Below, piece by piece: positions 35,380 through 45,019 of a stretch of DNA of 64,000 nt. The notes beneath the pieces are model-generated. The model was given only the letters and a program-made list of their open reading frames with translations. It searched no databases and was not told where the DNA came from. Made by a program: the position numbers and the translations under genes. The stretch's first letter is position 1. Every line of letters begins with the position of its first letter. This DNA comes from Rheinheimera riviphila (GTDB lineage Bacteria; Pseudomonadota; Gammaproteobacteria; Enterobacterales; Alteromonadaceae): positions 1-64,000 of the forward strand of contig NZ_SACS01000008.1 of the NCBI RefSeq assembly GCF_004005945.1, in the 5' to 3' direction.

Positions 35380-36411
35380 TTAACCCAAAAAGTGCGCTAG
35401 TTTCGGACCGAGCCAACGACTGATAGCTAGTGGAAGCTTCTGCCACATTTTTATAAATAGCTGATACTTAGGGTTATTCGGGCTTAAGTTAGACAGTTGT
35501 TCGGCTTTAATCAACTTAAACTGGTAATGCAGTAACTGGTTTTGCATGCCCCAGTGTTTTTTATAGCTGTAGGCGCCAGAGTCCAGTTTGCTGCGGCCAA
35601 AATCAAAGAAATGACATGCTTTGTTGGCTTTGGCGTGACACATCAGTTGATAGTACATGAAGTCGTTACTTTTCAGCTCACGGGCAATCGGCTTGCCACC
35701 GCCGTAGTAGGGCAGGACCTGACCTTGATAATAAAAATTAAATACCGAAGACACTGCAGCACCTTGCTGGCGAATGGTCAGAATTTCAGTGTCAGCAGGG
35801 AAGGCTTGTTGCAGCGCATCAATCAGTTTTTTCGAAAACACCGGCGTGCCGAGATTACGTAAACTCTCGGAGTAAATCTGATAAAAATCGGCGTTATCGG
35901 TTTCAATATGGGTGGTTAAATCGGTCTGCTGTGCGCGGCGGATTAAAGCGCGTTGATTCTTTTTGATCGCAGCAAGAATGGCGGCATCGTCAGCGGCGAG
36001 TTCACAGCCAAAAGTTGCATGCTGACTGCGGGTGAGCCAATCGTTGTCCTGCGCGTCTTTATAACGGAGTTCAACATGATCAACACCGAGCTCAGTACCG
36101 ATTTCAATGGCTTTTTGCTCCAGCGCCCGCCGTACAGCCGGTTCGCCTAAAGCGCCGCCATAGACACAAAAAGGGGTCGAAACCAGTGCATTGCCGAATA
36201 AACGGCTGTTTACCCAAGCCAGCGGTAATACGCCAACGATCTGCTGATTTTCAGTGGCATACAAATAATAGGTCGGGTGATTCAGGGCTTTATTCAGCAC
36301 TTGCTGCCAGCCAGCCAAATGGAAAAATGATCCATCGGCTTGCGCACGGACGAACTGATCCCAGGCCGGTTGTTGCGGATCGTCCAAGGCTAAGGTTGCA
36401 ATTTGATACAT
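35380..36411 (-). CDS. FemAB-like protein, XrtA/PEP-CTERM system-associated
   Basis: Predicted 343 residues, resembling TIGR03019, in the GNAT-related FemAB fold. Recognisable parts: SFFHLAGWQQVLNKAL, GALVSTPFCVYGG-like block, KKNQRALIRRAQQ, YGGGKPIARELKSNDFMYY and FDFGRSKLDSGAYSYKKHWG. FemAB enzymes add amino acids from aminoacyl-tRNA to peptide bridges; here an aminoacyl or acyl transfer to EPS is possible but not shown. ATG 36411 has AAGGGA upstream. Confidence 0.9.
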   Translation of the reverse strand: MYQIATLALDDPQQPAWDQFVRAQADGSFFHLAGWQQVLNKALNHPTYYLYATENQQIVGVLPLAWVNSRLFGNALVSTPFCVYGGALGEPAVRRALEQKAIEIGTELGVDHVELRYKDAQDNDWLTRSQHATFGCELAADDAAILAAIKKNQRALIRRAQQTDLTTHIETDNADFYQIYSESLRNLGTPVFSKKLIDALQQAFPADTEILTIRQQGAAVSSVFNFYYQGQVLPYYGGGKPIARELKSNDFMYYQLMCHAKANKACHFFDFGRSKLDSGAYSYKKHWGMQNQLLHYQFKLIKAEQLSNLSPNNPKYQLFIKMWQKLPLAISRWLGPKLAHFLG

Positions 36412-36438
36412 CTAAATCCCTTAGTTGTGTTTGCTTTT

Positions 36439-36565
36439 TATACCCGTCATCCTTGAAGATTCGGGGTTGTTGGCAGCCTTCACTCGCCCCAGTCACATAG
36501 ACTGCTATGCTCCTGGGGTCTCGCTCAGTTGCCGCCTACCCGAATCTGCAATGATTTTGGTTAAA
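36439..36565. repeat. ERIC-type intergenic repeat, copy 1
   Basis: About 127 bp of imperfect inverted repeat, with TATA-CC ends and a centre AGTCACATAG...CTATGCTCCTGGGG matching the enterobacterial ERIC/IRU core. It is about 90% alike by eye to the element at 51056-51183, in opposite orientation. One end abuts the stop codon of the polysaccharide deacetylase gene. It can fold into a long hairpin in either transcript. Confidence 0.85.
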
Positions 36566-37420
36566 TTATAAGTTTTTTAGTGTCTGTTGATACACCTGGC
36601 CGAGACTGCCCCAATTAAACTGGGTCAATAAACGGTCCAGTTTGTGCTCCATTTTGTCCAGATTCACATAGTGCCGGAATTTAGATTTCTGACCAGCACC
36701 TTCGACGCGCGGCTGCTCCGGATCTACTTCCCAAGGATGGAAGTAGAACATGTACGGCATGCGATCTTCGCGCAGAAATTTACTAATCAGTGTGCTGCTG
36801 AGCCAATAGGGCATCAGTCGGAAATAACCGCCACCGGCAATCGGTAATTGGCGTCCTAACATGGTCAGCGTCGGCATTGGGATTTCCCAAATACCTTCCG
36901 GGCGCATATAAGGTTGTTGTGGCCAATCCGGTACACCGTATAAATCGTGTTTAATCGGGTAGGTACTGGAACTGTATACGTGACCAATGTCTTTGAGAAT
37001 TTCAAAGGCCCATTCACTTTGTTTATTAATGGAAAAACTAGGTGCACGATAGCCAATCACTGCTTCGCCGGTCAGTTGTTCCAGAATGTCTTTGGCTTTC
37101 ACCACATCATCCCGAAACTCAGCCTGAGTTTGCTGATGGACACGGGTGTGTGAAAAACCATGGCTTGCCACTTCATGACCGCGGCGCTGCACTTCTTTCA
37201 CCAGATCAGGAAAACGCTCGGCGACCCAACCCAAAAAGAAAAAGGTGGCTTTAGCATTGTTGCGATCGAACTGGTCCAGTAACACCCGCGTATTGCGATC
37301 TACACGCGGTGTCATATGCTGCCAGTCGGCCGGGGTAATTTGCTGTTCAAAAGCAGCGACGTGGAAGTAATCTTCAACATCGACCGTCAGAGCATTAAGT
37401 TTGTTTATCGACAACGTCAT
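36566..37420 (-). CDS. Polysaccharide deacetylase, PEP-CTERM locus subfamily
   Basis: Predicted 284 residues, resembling TIGR03006. Motifs: ALTVDVEDYFHVAAFE (metal and catalytic acids), ATFFFLGWVAERFPDLVKE, EVASHGFSHTRVH (HxxxH), IGYRAPSFSI, MFYFHPWEVDPEQPRV. This subfamily is a hallmark of exosortase A loci and differs from the other two NodB-type genes here. Start ATG 37420, five bases after the sugar transferase stop, with no strong ribosome-binding site, so coupling is probable. Confidence 0.93.
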   Translation of the reverse strand: MTLSINKLNALTVDVEDYFHVAAFEQQITPADWQHMTPRVDRNTRVLLDQFDRNNAKATFFFLGWVAERFPDLVKEVQRRGHEVASHGFSHTRVHQQTQAEFRDDVVKAKDILEQLTGEAVIGYRAPSFSINKQSEWAFEILKDIGHVYSSSTYPIKHDLYGVPDWPQQPYMRPEGIWEIPMPTLTMLGRQLPIAGGGYFRLMPYWLSSTLISKFLREDRMPYMFYFHPWEVDPEQPRVEGAGQKSKFRHYVNLDKMEHKLDRLLTQFNWGSLGQVYQQTLKNL

Positions 37421-37425
37421 CTGAA

Positions 37426-38832
37426 TTAGCGGCCTTTACCAAACAAAACAATTTCCACGGTTCTGATCAAAATGACCAGATCCAGCAGTAAGGTGCGGTG
37501 TTTGATGTAATACAGATCAAACTTCAGCTTTTCCTGCGCATCTTCAGTGGTAGAGCCGTAAGGGTATTTCAGCTGTGCCCAGCCAGTTAAACCTGGTTTC
37601 ACGTTATGCCGCTGATTGTAATACGGAATTTCTTTAACAAGCTTTTCAACAAACTCTGGACGCTCTGGTCTTGGGCCGACAAAACCCATGTCACCCATGA
37701 TGATGTTAAACAGCTGCGGTAATTCGTCGATGCGGTATTTACGAATAAAACCGCCAATTTTTGTCACCCGATCATCGTTCACGGATGCCCATTTGGCACC
37801 ATTTTTTTCAGCATCAGGACGCATGCTACGGAATTTCAGGATAGGGAAGGGTTTACCATCAATGCCGATGCGGATTTGTTTGTAAAAGACCGAGGTGCCG
37901 GTACGGCGGCCATCATCTAAATAAATGGCAAGGGCGGTGATCAGCATCAGCGGCCACAGCAAGCAAAGTACCACAATCGCTAACAGTGCATTCAGACGGT
38001 GGTCAAGGCTGGTTTTGAAGCGATGGTTCATTTCAAAACCGTTGGAATAAATAACCCAACTTGGGTAAATCAGGTTTACCGCAATCTGGCCGGTTTCCTG
38101 TTCAATAAAGTCGAGAATTTCGATGACATCAACACCACGGGTTTTACATTTAAATAAATGCTCAACCGGCAACATATTCCGCCGTTCATCACAAGCAATC
38201 ACCAGCTGTTCAATATCATTCTCAACGGCGTATTCATACAAATCAGTTTTGTAATCAAAATGTATTGTTTTTGATTCTGGAATGTGACCAAGTTGGTCGC
38301 CATCGATAAATACAAAACCATGTACTTCAAAGTTTCTTTTATCAACATTCCGGCGCATCCGGCGTTCAATAATCGAAGCGCGTTCACCAGAACCTAAAAT
38401 TAAAACTTTACGTCGACTGATTTTGGTGACGTCGTGGTAGTGGAATAACATCCGGAACGACGTCAGCGTGAGCATTGATAAAAACGCAGCGATCAGGCTG
38501 TAGCTCAGGCCAAGATGCAAAGAGGGGACAATACTGAAAATGACCAGTTCTAATAAAATACCGGACAATAACAAGGTGATAACAACCCGCTTCAGCACGC
38601 CGCCGGTGTCTTCACGCAATTTTTGATCGTAAAGACCAACCGATAAGGCGCATAACATCACGCAACCGGTAAACAGCACAGCGTTAATCGCGGCCATTTC
38701 CTGGTCAACAGGTTGGTAAAGGGAATAAAGATAAGAAGCTGCGAAACTCGAGACGAGCAGTAATAATGTCTCCCCGAGTAAAAACAACTTGTCAGCCAGC
38801 GTATTTTTTCCGAATCGAACTGCCTTATTCAT
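37426..38832 (-). CDS. Initiating sugar transferase (polyprenyl phosphate), PEP-CTERM system
   Basis: Predicted 468 residues, resembling TIGR03013 (EpsB-like). Four or five N-terminal membrane helices, then a CoA-binding-like region KVLILGSGERASIIERRM, a further hydrophobic segment (ALLAIVVLCLLWPLMLITAL) and the C-terminal bacterial sugar transferase domain with PILKFRSMRPDAE, YRIDELPQLFNIIMGDMG, VGPRPERPEF and KPGLTGWAQLKYPYG. It should start the repeat unit on undecaprenyl phosphate. First gene of the long minus-strand run; ATG 38832 with AGGAAG upstream. Confidence 0.93.
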   Translation of the reverse strand: MNKAVRFGKNTLADKLFLLGETLLLLVSSFAASYLYSLYQPVDQEMAAINAVLFTGCVMLCALSVGLYDQKLREDTGGVLKRVVITLLLSGILLELVIFSIVPSLHLGLSYSLIAAFLSMLTLTSFRMLFHYHDVTKISRRKVLILGSGERASIIERRMRRNVDKRNFEVHGFVFIDGDQLGHIPESKTIHFDYKTDLYEYAVENDIEQLVIACDERRNMLPVEHLFKCKTRGVDVIEILDFIEQETGQIAVNLIYPSWVIYSNGFEMNHRFKTSLDHRLNALLAIVVLCLLWPLMLITALAIYLDDGRRTGTSVFYKQIRIGIDGKPFPILKFRSMRPDAEKNGAKWASVNDDRVTKIGGFIRKYRIDELPQLFNIIMGDMGFVGPRPERPEFVEKLVKEIPYYNQRHNVKPGLTGWAQLKYPYGSTTEDAQEKLKFDLYYIKHRTLLLDLVILIRTVEIVLFGKGR

Positions 38833-38885
38833 TGATACTTCTTCCTGGAAATGCAACAACTATTTCAGTTTTCAACTTTGCCTAC

Positions 38886-38914
38886 TTGACTAAGTTATTG
38901 TCGTGGAGAAGTAT
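38886..38914 (+). promoter_or_regulatory. Candidate promoter for the export gene unit
   Basis: TTGACT at 38886-38891 and AAGTAT at 38909-38914 are 17 bases apart in the divergent region between the sugar transferase and the export lipoprotein genes. The -10 match is poor, and other AT-rich hexamers nearby (TATATT near 38980) are possible. Confidence 0.25.
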
Positions 38915-39016
38915 ACGCTTGAGAAAATAAAACTGAAATTAATTTTTTATGTCTGTCGCCCAATAACGGTAAAATTCGGTTATATTACAAACGCATCAGC
39001 AATAAGGACGCAAGAT

Positions 39017-39646
39017 ATGAATGCAAAGTCAGGCCAATTTACAATTCTCGCCATCGCCGCAGCACTTACTCTGCAAGCGTGCAGTACCAGCCAGTTGCCA
39101 CCGGCAACAGTTCAAAACTCTTTAACAACAGCGGTTACCGATTATAAATACCTGATCGGTCCAAACGATACTGTGACCATTTTCGTCTGGCGTAACCCGG
39201 AATTGTCTGGCTCCTTTATTGTGCGTCCGGACGGACAAATTACTACGTCGTTGGTTGAAGATATCCCGGTTGCAGGTAAAACACCGAGCCAGTTAGCCCG
39301 TGAAATGGAAAAAATTCTGGCGAAATTTATTCGTGATCCAGTGGTTACGGTGTCGGTCAACGGCTTTGTAGGTCCATTCAGCGAACAGGTTCGGGTGATT
39401 GGCGCTGCGTCAAAACCTCAGGCCTACCCATACCGTCAATATATGACGTTACTTGATTTGATGATCGCTTCAGGCGGTTTAACAGAATTTGCCAGCGGCA
39501 ACAGCGCCAAGCTAGTCCGCACTAAAAATGGTAAACAAGTGAGTTATGAAATCAAATTGGATGATTTGATTCGTGAAGGTGATATTTCCGCCAATGTCGA
39601 TATGTTGCCCGGTGATATCGTAATTATTCCGGAAGCCTGGTTCTGA
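39017..39646 (+). CDS. Polysaccharide export outer-membrane lipoprotein (Wza-like), PEP-CTERM type
   Basis: Predicted 209 residues, resembling TIGR03027. Lipoprotein signal with LTLQAC; then a poly_export domain (YKYLIGPNDTVTIFVWRNPEL, RPDGQITTSLVEDIPVAG) and a SLBB region (VIGAASKPQAYPYRQYMTLLDLMIASGG). ATG 39017 was chosen for the lipobox and AAGGA nine bases upstream; the open frame starts 38 codons earlier. Forms the outer-membrane/periplasmic channel for EPS with the chain-length protein. Confidence 0.93.
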   Translation: MNAKSGQFTILAIAAALTLQACSTSQLPPATVQNSLTTAVTDYKYLIGPNDTVTIFVWRNPELSGSFIVRPDGQITTSLVEDIPVAGKTPSQLAREMEKILAKFIRDPVVTVSVNGFVGPFSEQVRVIGAASKPQAYPYRQYMTLLDLMIASGGLTEFASGNSAKLVRTKNGKQVSYEIKLDDLIREGDISANVDMLPGDIVIIPEAWF

Positions 39647-39671
39647 TTGTTGTAGTGTCTGGAGTAGTTCG

Positions 39672-41264
39672 ATGAAGGAATTAAACCTTGCGATTGAGAT
39701 GTTGCTCATCTATCTACAGGGAGTGTGGTTAAGACGCAGATATATTGTGATCACCGCTTGGCTGGTATGCCCAATTGGCTGGATTTTGGTATTTAACATG
39801 CCACCTACCTTTGAAGCGAATGCCAAAATATATGTTGAAACAAGATCTGTGCTTGACCCGGTGTTACAAGGTTTAACTATTCGGGACAATCCGGAGCAAG
39901 AAATTCAGTTGATGGCCAGGACGTTATTGAGCCGGCCTAACCTGGAAAAAATCGCACGGGCAACCGATATGGATATTTCGGCCTCTGATAGTCAGTCGTA
40001 CGAAAACCTGATCAACTCATTGCAAAACAGTATCAAGCTCAGTGCTGCTGGCCGTGAAAATATTTACGTCATTTCTTATGCGAACTCCTCACCACAGCTA
40101 GCGAAACGGTTGGTGCAGGAGACGTTGAATATCTTTGTCGAAAGTCGGGTTGGCAATGCAGTTGCTGATAAACGCAAGGCATCTGAGTTCATCGATAGTC
40201 AAATTACCGAATATGAAACGCGTTTAGCAGAAGCAGAAACGCGGCTTTCTGAATTTAAAAAATCGCAAATTGCCATGGGGCCAATGTCAGACCAAGGTTT
40301 TTACAGCCGGATAGAGTCTGAAAAAGCGCGCCTCGAAGAAGCACAATTACGCCAGCGGGAACTGGAAGGACAGCTTGAGTCGGCCCGTCGTCAGTTACAA
40401 GGTGAAGCTTCTGGTTTCAGCGACAGTACTTCGGGCGCGAACTCTGGTTTCACCACCCAGTATGACGAACGGATTAAAACGCTACAGACGCAATTAGACG
40501 GCCTGCTGATCCGCTATACCGATGTGCATCCTGATGTCATCGAAGTGGGGCGACTGATTGAATCCCTGAAAAAGATGCGCGCTGAAGAGATTTCCAACCT
40601 GGAAAAAGCCATTGCCGGTGCGCCACAAAGCAGCGCTGGTTTTAGCCAGAATCAGGTATACCAGGAATTAAAACTTAATGTTTCCCGCCTCGAAAACGAA
40701 ATTGCTTCAGTCAACGTGCGAGTGCGTAATTACGGCCAGAAACTGGAAGAACTGGAACGTCAGCGCAATATAGTCCCTGATATCGAAGCTAAATTTGCCG
40801 GTTTAAACCGTGATTATGAAATCACCAAAAGCAAATACGAAGAATTGTTGAGCCGGCGCGAAGCGATGGACTTATCCAGCCGTGCCGATGAATCGCAACA
40901 GGACGTGCAATTTAAGATTATCGAACCGCCACATGTGCCAATCAAACCATCAGGTCCACCACGACTGGCGTTTTACACCTTAGTATTGTTTGGTGGTATT
41001 GCCGCCGGTGTCTTTATGGCATTCGCCCGTAGTCAAATTTCTCCGGTCGTGACCAGCGCATTACAGTTAAAAACCATCGCCGATTTCCCGGTGTTTGGTT
41101 TGGTGTCGCATACCCAAAAAGATGCAATGTTGAAACAGAACAAAAAGCATTTACTGTACTTTCTCATTCTGAGTGCAATGCTGATGTTATGTTATTGTGC
41201 CTTGGTGGCAAATGAAATGGTGTTCGGATTGACCGCCAAGCAATTATTAGGGCGTCTGTTATGA
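39672..41264 (+). CDS. Chain-length determinant protein (Wzz-like), PEP-CTERM type
   Basis: Predicted 530 residues, resembling TIGR03007. N-terminal membrane helix (about 20-40), Wzz-type periplasmic domain, long coiled coils (about 165-250 and 305-400, rich in Glu/Arg heptads), and C-terminal membrane segments (LAFYTLVLFGGIAAGVFMAF and LLYFLILSAMLMLCYC). ATG has TGGAG upstream. Overlaps the kinase gene by 4 bp. Sets polymer length with the kinase. Confidence 0.92.
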   Translation: MKELNLAIEMLLIYLQGVWLRRRYIVITAWLVCPIGWILVFNMPPTFEANAKIYVETRSVLDPVLQGLTIRDNPEQEIQLMARTLLSRPNLEKIARATDMDISASDSQSYENLINSLQNSIKLSAAGRENIYVISYANSSPQLAKRLVQETLNIFVESRVGNAVADKRKASEFIDSQITEYETRLAEAETRLSEFKKSQIAMGPMSDQGFYSRIESEKARLEEAQLRQRELEGQLESARRQLQGEASGFSDSTSGANSGFTTQYDERIKTLQTQLDGLLIRYTDVHPDVIEVGRLIESLKKMRAEEISNLEKAIAGAPQSSAGFSQNQVYQELKLNVSRLENEIASVNVRVRNYGQKLEELERQRNIVPDIEAKFAGLNRDYEITKSKYEELLSRREAMDLSSRADESQQDVQFKIIEPPHVPIKPSGPPRLAFYTLVLFGGIAAGVFMAFARSQISPVVTSALQLKTIADFPVFGLVSHTQKDAMLKQNKKHLLYFLILSAMLMLCYCALVANEMVFGLTAKQLLGRLL

Positions 41265-42196
41265 GTACTATCGAAAAGGCCTTAGACAAACTGGGTGCCG
41301 CAGCGACGGCGTCACCCGCGACAGAGCCGGTGATTGAAAAGGCGATGGCCGCGGCCGATGAAGCCATCACTGCGCCAGCAGCGGTGCCAACCACTGAAGT
41401 TGCAGTGCAAGCGACAGCAACCGCAACCGCACCAGTGATAGCCGAAACCGTTGAGGCATCACCGCGCAATTTTATTGAAATTGACCTGCAAAGCCTTAGT
41501 AACCGCAATTTTGTCTCGATGGCCACCGAGCGGCGGCTGATTTATGAAGAGTACCGGGTGATTAAGCGCAAGCTTATTAACAACGCCTTTGGTGGCTTAA
41601 GTTCAACATTAAAGCATCCAAATCTGATTTTGGTCAGCAGCAGTCGGCCGGGCGAGGGTAAAACTTTCACCTCAGTCAATCTTGCATTGAGTATTGCGCT
41701 GGAACAAGACAAAACCGTGCTGTTGGTTGATGCAGACGTGTTAAGACCAAACGTATCCCGTACGCTTGAAATCAGCACCCCTTTGGGTTTGACAGACTAT
41801 CTGAGTTCAACTGACATTGATGTTGCCGACATTATTTACAGCACCAACGTCGAACGGCTGAAGTTAATTACCGCCGGCAAACCGCACCATTTGTCGACTG
41901 AGTTGCTGGCCAGCGACAAGATGATTGAATTGGTGAACGAGTTTGCATCCCGTTATCCGGATCGGATTGTCATTTTTGACGCACCGCCTCTGCTCGGCGT
42001 CAATGAAACTGCGGTACTGGCAGCGATGTGTGGTCAAGCCGTGGTGGTGTTGGAAGAGAATAAAACCAAACTGAATGAGCTGGATAAGGCCTTGAGTTTG
42101 TTGCCAAAAGAGTTGGCAGTTGGTTTTGTTATCAACAAGGCTTATTACAGCCGTGATAAAGGATATGGCTACGGTTATGGATACTATGCGGAATAG
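41261..42196 (+). CDS. Tyrosine autokinase, exosortase/PEP-CTERM-associated (BY-kinase)
   Basis: Predicted 311 residues, resembling TIGR03018. An Ala/Thr-rich linker (about 12-65) precedes the kinase; Walker A SSSRPGEGKT at 126-135, Walker A-prime LLVDADVLRP at 154-163, Walker B region IVIFDAPPLLG. The C-terminus is a Tyr cluster (GYGYGYGYYAE), the autophosphorylation tail. Cytoplasmic partner of the Wzz-like protein, with which it overlaps by 4 bp. Confidence 0.94.
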   Translation: MSTIEKALDKLGAAATASPATEPVIEKAMAAADEAITAPAAVPTTEVAVQATATATAPVIAETVEASPRNFIEIDLQSLSNRNFVSMATERRLIYEEYRVIKRKLINNAFGGLSSTLKHPNLILVSSSRPGEGKTFTSVNLALSIALEQDKTVLLVDADVLRPNVSRTLEISTPLGLTDYLSSTDIDVADIIYSTNVERLKLITAGKPHHLSTELLASDKMIELVNEFASRYPDRIVIFDAPPLLGVNETAVLAAMCGQAVVVLEENKTKLNELDKALSLLPKELAVGFVINKAYYSRDKGYGYGYGYYAE

Positions 42197-43874
42197 CAAA
42201 GCATTGCGATATAGCATACCAAAGCACACTGGCAAGGCGAATTTGGCCAGCAACAGCGTGGGTGCGGTGGTACTAAAACTCTCTGCAATTTCACTGGCAT
42301 TTCCGGTGGTAGCCGATGTCAAAATCACCCCATCGTTGTCGACAAGTACCTATGCTTATCAGGTTGAGGTGGGTGATGCCGGTACTGATGAAGGTTTAGC
42401 GCAGGCGGTCACACCCGGGATCATTCTGGCGTACAGTACCCCCTGGCTGAAATCAAGTTTCAGTATCGATCAGATGGCGTTGTTTTATAAAGACGCCCAG
42501 CGTGAAAACAGCACTTATATCAATTATCGGCTGAACAACACGGCCAGTTTTTTACATAATAGACTGGCTTTTCAGGTTGGTTCGACCCAATCCTATCGTT
42601 CTACCGGTGGCCAGTTTTCTAACTATGTCGATGAAGTGACGAATAGCGGCAATATGGCGAAGGTCATCAACAATAGCGCCGGTATGAGTTACCGCAATGA
42701 TACGGTGGAGTGGCTGAACACCAGCGTGAAGTTAAATGCGTCAGAGTCGCGTAGTGATCAGGTATCAGAACCGATATTTGATGAGGATCCGTTTAATCAG
42801 GATTTGAATGTACAACGGGTGACCGGTGCTGTTGAATTGAAGTCGGCAGACCGCAACCGTAAGTTTTTCTGGGGTTTTGATGCCAATGCCTCAAAAACAG
42901 GTCGTAAACAAAGCGAAGATTTATACAACCGTCGTGGTTACGGCGTGATTGGCGTGCCATTTTTCTGGCGTGTTTCAATGATTGGCCAGGGGAGTTACGA
43001 AAGTAACAGCCGACTGACCAACGTCAATAGTTTGTTTGGTGGCTATCGGAATTACCACAGTATCGGCGGTGGTTTGGAGTGGAAAATCACTGATCGTTCC
43101 TGGTGGAACGTTACCTTTAATAAGGTGAACGATCAGGAAGGGCGCCGCGAGTATATCGGCACCCAGTTCAGTATTCAGCCGTCACGTCGGACCAAGTTAA
43201 CCGGAACTTTGGATCGGCGGTTTTTTGGCCGTAGTGCTGAAGTGAGCGGTAGTTACAATTTACAGCATTTGACAATGCAGGTCACAGTGTCTGACTCAGT
43301 GAACTCATTGCTTAGCTTAAATGGTGACAACGCCGAGTACGGTTTGTTTTTGTGTCCACCGGGGCAGGCACCAGGTCTTTCAAACTGTTATCAACCACCG
43401 ACAGCGCAGTATCGGCCACAACCTGGTGAGTCTTACTACAATATTTTGTTACCAGGCCAGGAGTTAAGTGAGCAGATTGTGGTTCGCCGTAATCTCAATT
43501 ACACCCTTGGTTATGGTTTTAGCCGGTTAAAATTGCAACTGCAAGTAGGCCAAAGGCGAGATATTTATCTGGAGCGAAATGCCGAAGTTGAAGATCAGTA
43601 TATAAACGCCAGCAGCAACTGGCAGTTGTCGCAACGTAATAGTTTGTCGTTGAGTTCGTCTTACTCGCGGATTGATTATCAACTGGATGAAAGTTTACCC
43701 GGGACTGGTCGGCGTGAAGGGACACAAGCAACAAATACATTAGCTTTTAACCGCAAAATTAATCCGGACCTTAGTGGCGCATTATCGGTACGCCGTGTTG
43801 ACGTTAATTTTGAAGGTAAGTCGTTGGATTACAAAGAGAATCGGATTCATTTTGATCTGGATTTTAAATTCTGA
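42186..43874 (+). CDS. Outer-membrane beta-barrel protein, PEP-CTERM system-associated
   Basis: Predicted about 562 residues, resembling TIGR03016. A signal-like N-terminus (VVLKLSAISLAFPVVADVK) and then many alternating amphipathic strands with aromatic girdles, ending DFKF with terminal Phe as in outer-membrane barrels. Overlaps the kinase end by 11 bp. Start uncertain: ATG 42177 or 42186; the latter has TATGGA just upstream. Probably the outer-membrane part of the export path. Confidence 0.85.
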   Translation: MRNSKALRYSIPKHTGKANLASNSVGAVVLKLSAISLAFPVVADVKITPSLSTSTYAYQVEVGDAGTDEGLAQAVTPGIILAYSTPWLKSSFSIDQMALFYKDAQRENSTYINYRLNNTASFLHNRLAFQVGSTQSYRSTGGQFSNYVDEVTNSGNMAKVINNSAGMSYRNDTVEWLNTSVKLNASESRSDQVSEPIFDEDPFNQDLNVQRVTGAVELKSADRNRKFFWGFDANASKTGRKQSEDLYNRRGYGVIGVPFFWRVSMIGQGSYESNSRLTNVNSLFGGYRNYHSIGGGLEWKITDRSWWNVTFNKVNDQEGRREYIGTQFSIQPSRRTKLTGTLDRRFFGRSAEVSGSYNLQHLTMQVTVSDSVNSLLSLNGDNAEYGLFLCPPGQAPGLSNCYQPPTAQYRPQPGESYYNILLPGQELSEQIVVRRNLNYTLGYGFSRLKLQLQVGQRRDIYLERNAEVEDQYINASSNWQLSQRNSLSLSSSYSRIDYQLDESLPGTGRREGTQATNTLAFNRKINPDLSGALSVRRVDVNFEGKSLDYKENRIHFDLDFKF

Positions 43875-43946
43875 CAACTTTAAAACCGGCTCACTCTAAA
43901 CCAGACTAAAGTAAATTCTGGCAAAAGTGTTGATGTCATCGGTTTA

Positions 43947-43971
43947 ACAAAGGCAGCTTAGCTGCCTTTGT
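43947..43971. terminator. Bidirectional hairpin between convergent genes
   Basis: Perfect 11-bp stem (ACAAAGGCAGC and its complement) with the loop TTA. That loop is the stop codon of the minus-strand ATPase gene (TAA, 43958-43960). Neither side has a full T tract. It can serve both the barrel transcript and the ATPase transcript. Confidence 0.65.
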
Positions 43972-45019
43972 CGTCTTCAAGCTTACGCATCACTTGTTGA
44001 TGTTGTTGATTCAACAACGTATCCAGTTCTTTCGCCATCTTGATTTTATGCTCCAGCGAGCTGTCGAGTAATCCGGAAAGTTCAGCCAGCATGGCGTGAT
44101 AAGGATTTGCCGGTGTAGCTTGGGTTGCGGCTTCTGCAGGGGCTGTCACTGTTGTTGTCATGACGGCAACTGGCGCAGCCTGGATCGGTATGGTTTGTGT
44201 TGGTTGGCGCTGAGCAACCTCGCCACTGATTTCGGTGATCACTTCTTCGACATCAGCCTGTAGCAATAAGGTTTTATCTTCCAGATATCCGAACAGTAAA
44301 ATGCGATCCATCAAGTTATTGATTTTACGAGGAATACCATTTGTGAATCGATAAACGCTGCCAAAGCAACTTTGGTCAAGCAACGGCCGGCTAACGCCTG
44401 CTTGTTTAATCCGATATTCGATATAGGCCTGACAATCTTCTTCTGACAACGACGATAAATTTGACGACGCAATAATACGTTGCCGGAACTGCTCCATATG
44501 CGGCGACTGAATAATGGCATTCAGTTCGTTTTGCCCCAGCAGAAAGCTTTGTAATAATGGTTTGCCGGCGATTTGGAAATTGGACAACATCCGCAGTTCT
44601 TCAATCGATTCCAGTGGTAAATTCTGCGCTTCATCCACTAATAGCAACGCGCGCTTATTTTGACCGTGTAACAGCGTCAGATAGTGTGAAATGGCTTCGA
44701 TATAGGCCGTTTTATTATTGTCTTTGACACTCAAGCTGAAGACGGAAGCGATCATCCGCAATAAATCATCCGGGCCAAGCCTGGATGTGACGATTTGTCT
44801 GGCGACTATTTGCTGGTCAAGACGTGCCAACAGTTGATTGGCAATGGTGGTTTTACCGGTGCCGACATCGCCGGTGATCACAATAAAACCTTCACCCTGG
44901 CTTAAACCGTATTGCAAATAGGCGAGGGCGCGTTTGTGCAGTTTACTGGCGAAAAACCACTGAGGATTTGGGGTCAGTTGAAAAGGCCGCTCGTGAAATC
45001 CGTAATACGATTCGTACAT
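43958..45019 (-). CDS. XrtA-associated ExeA-like ATPase
   Basis: Predicted 353-residue AAA ATPase, resembling TIGR03015. N-terminus YGFHERPFQLTPNPQWFF is typical; Walker A GDVGTGKTT at about 50-58, Walker B LLLVDEAQNL. A Pro/Ala/Thr-rich linker precedes a C-terminal helix with NQQHQQVMRKLED. ATG 45019 is used (a TTG one codon earlier is less likely); AGGA nine bases upstream. Convergent with the export genes. Role in the XrtA system unknown; ExeA relatives help secretin assembly. Confidence 0.92.
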   Translation of the reverse strand: MYESYYGFHERPFQLTPNPQWFFASKLHKRALAYLQYGLSQGEGFIVITGDVGTGKTTIANQLLARLDQQIVARQIVTSRLGPDDLLRMIASVFSLSVKDNNKTAYIEAISHYLTLLHGQNKRALLLVDEAQNLPLESIEELRMLSNFQIAGKPLLQSFLLGQNELNAIIQSPHMEQFRQRIIASSNLSSLSEEDCQAYIEYRIKQAGVSRPLLDQSCFGSVYRFTNGIPRKINNLMDRILLFGYLEDKTLLLQADVEEVITEISGEVAQRQPTQTIPIQAAPVAVMTTTVTAPAEAATQATPANPYHAMLAELSGLLDSSLEHKIKMAKELDTLLNQQHQQVMRKLEDDKGS

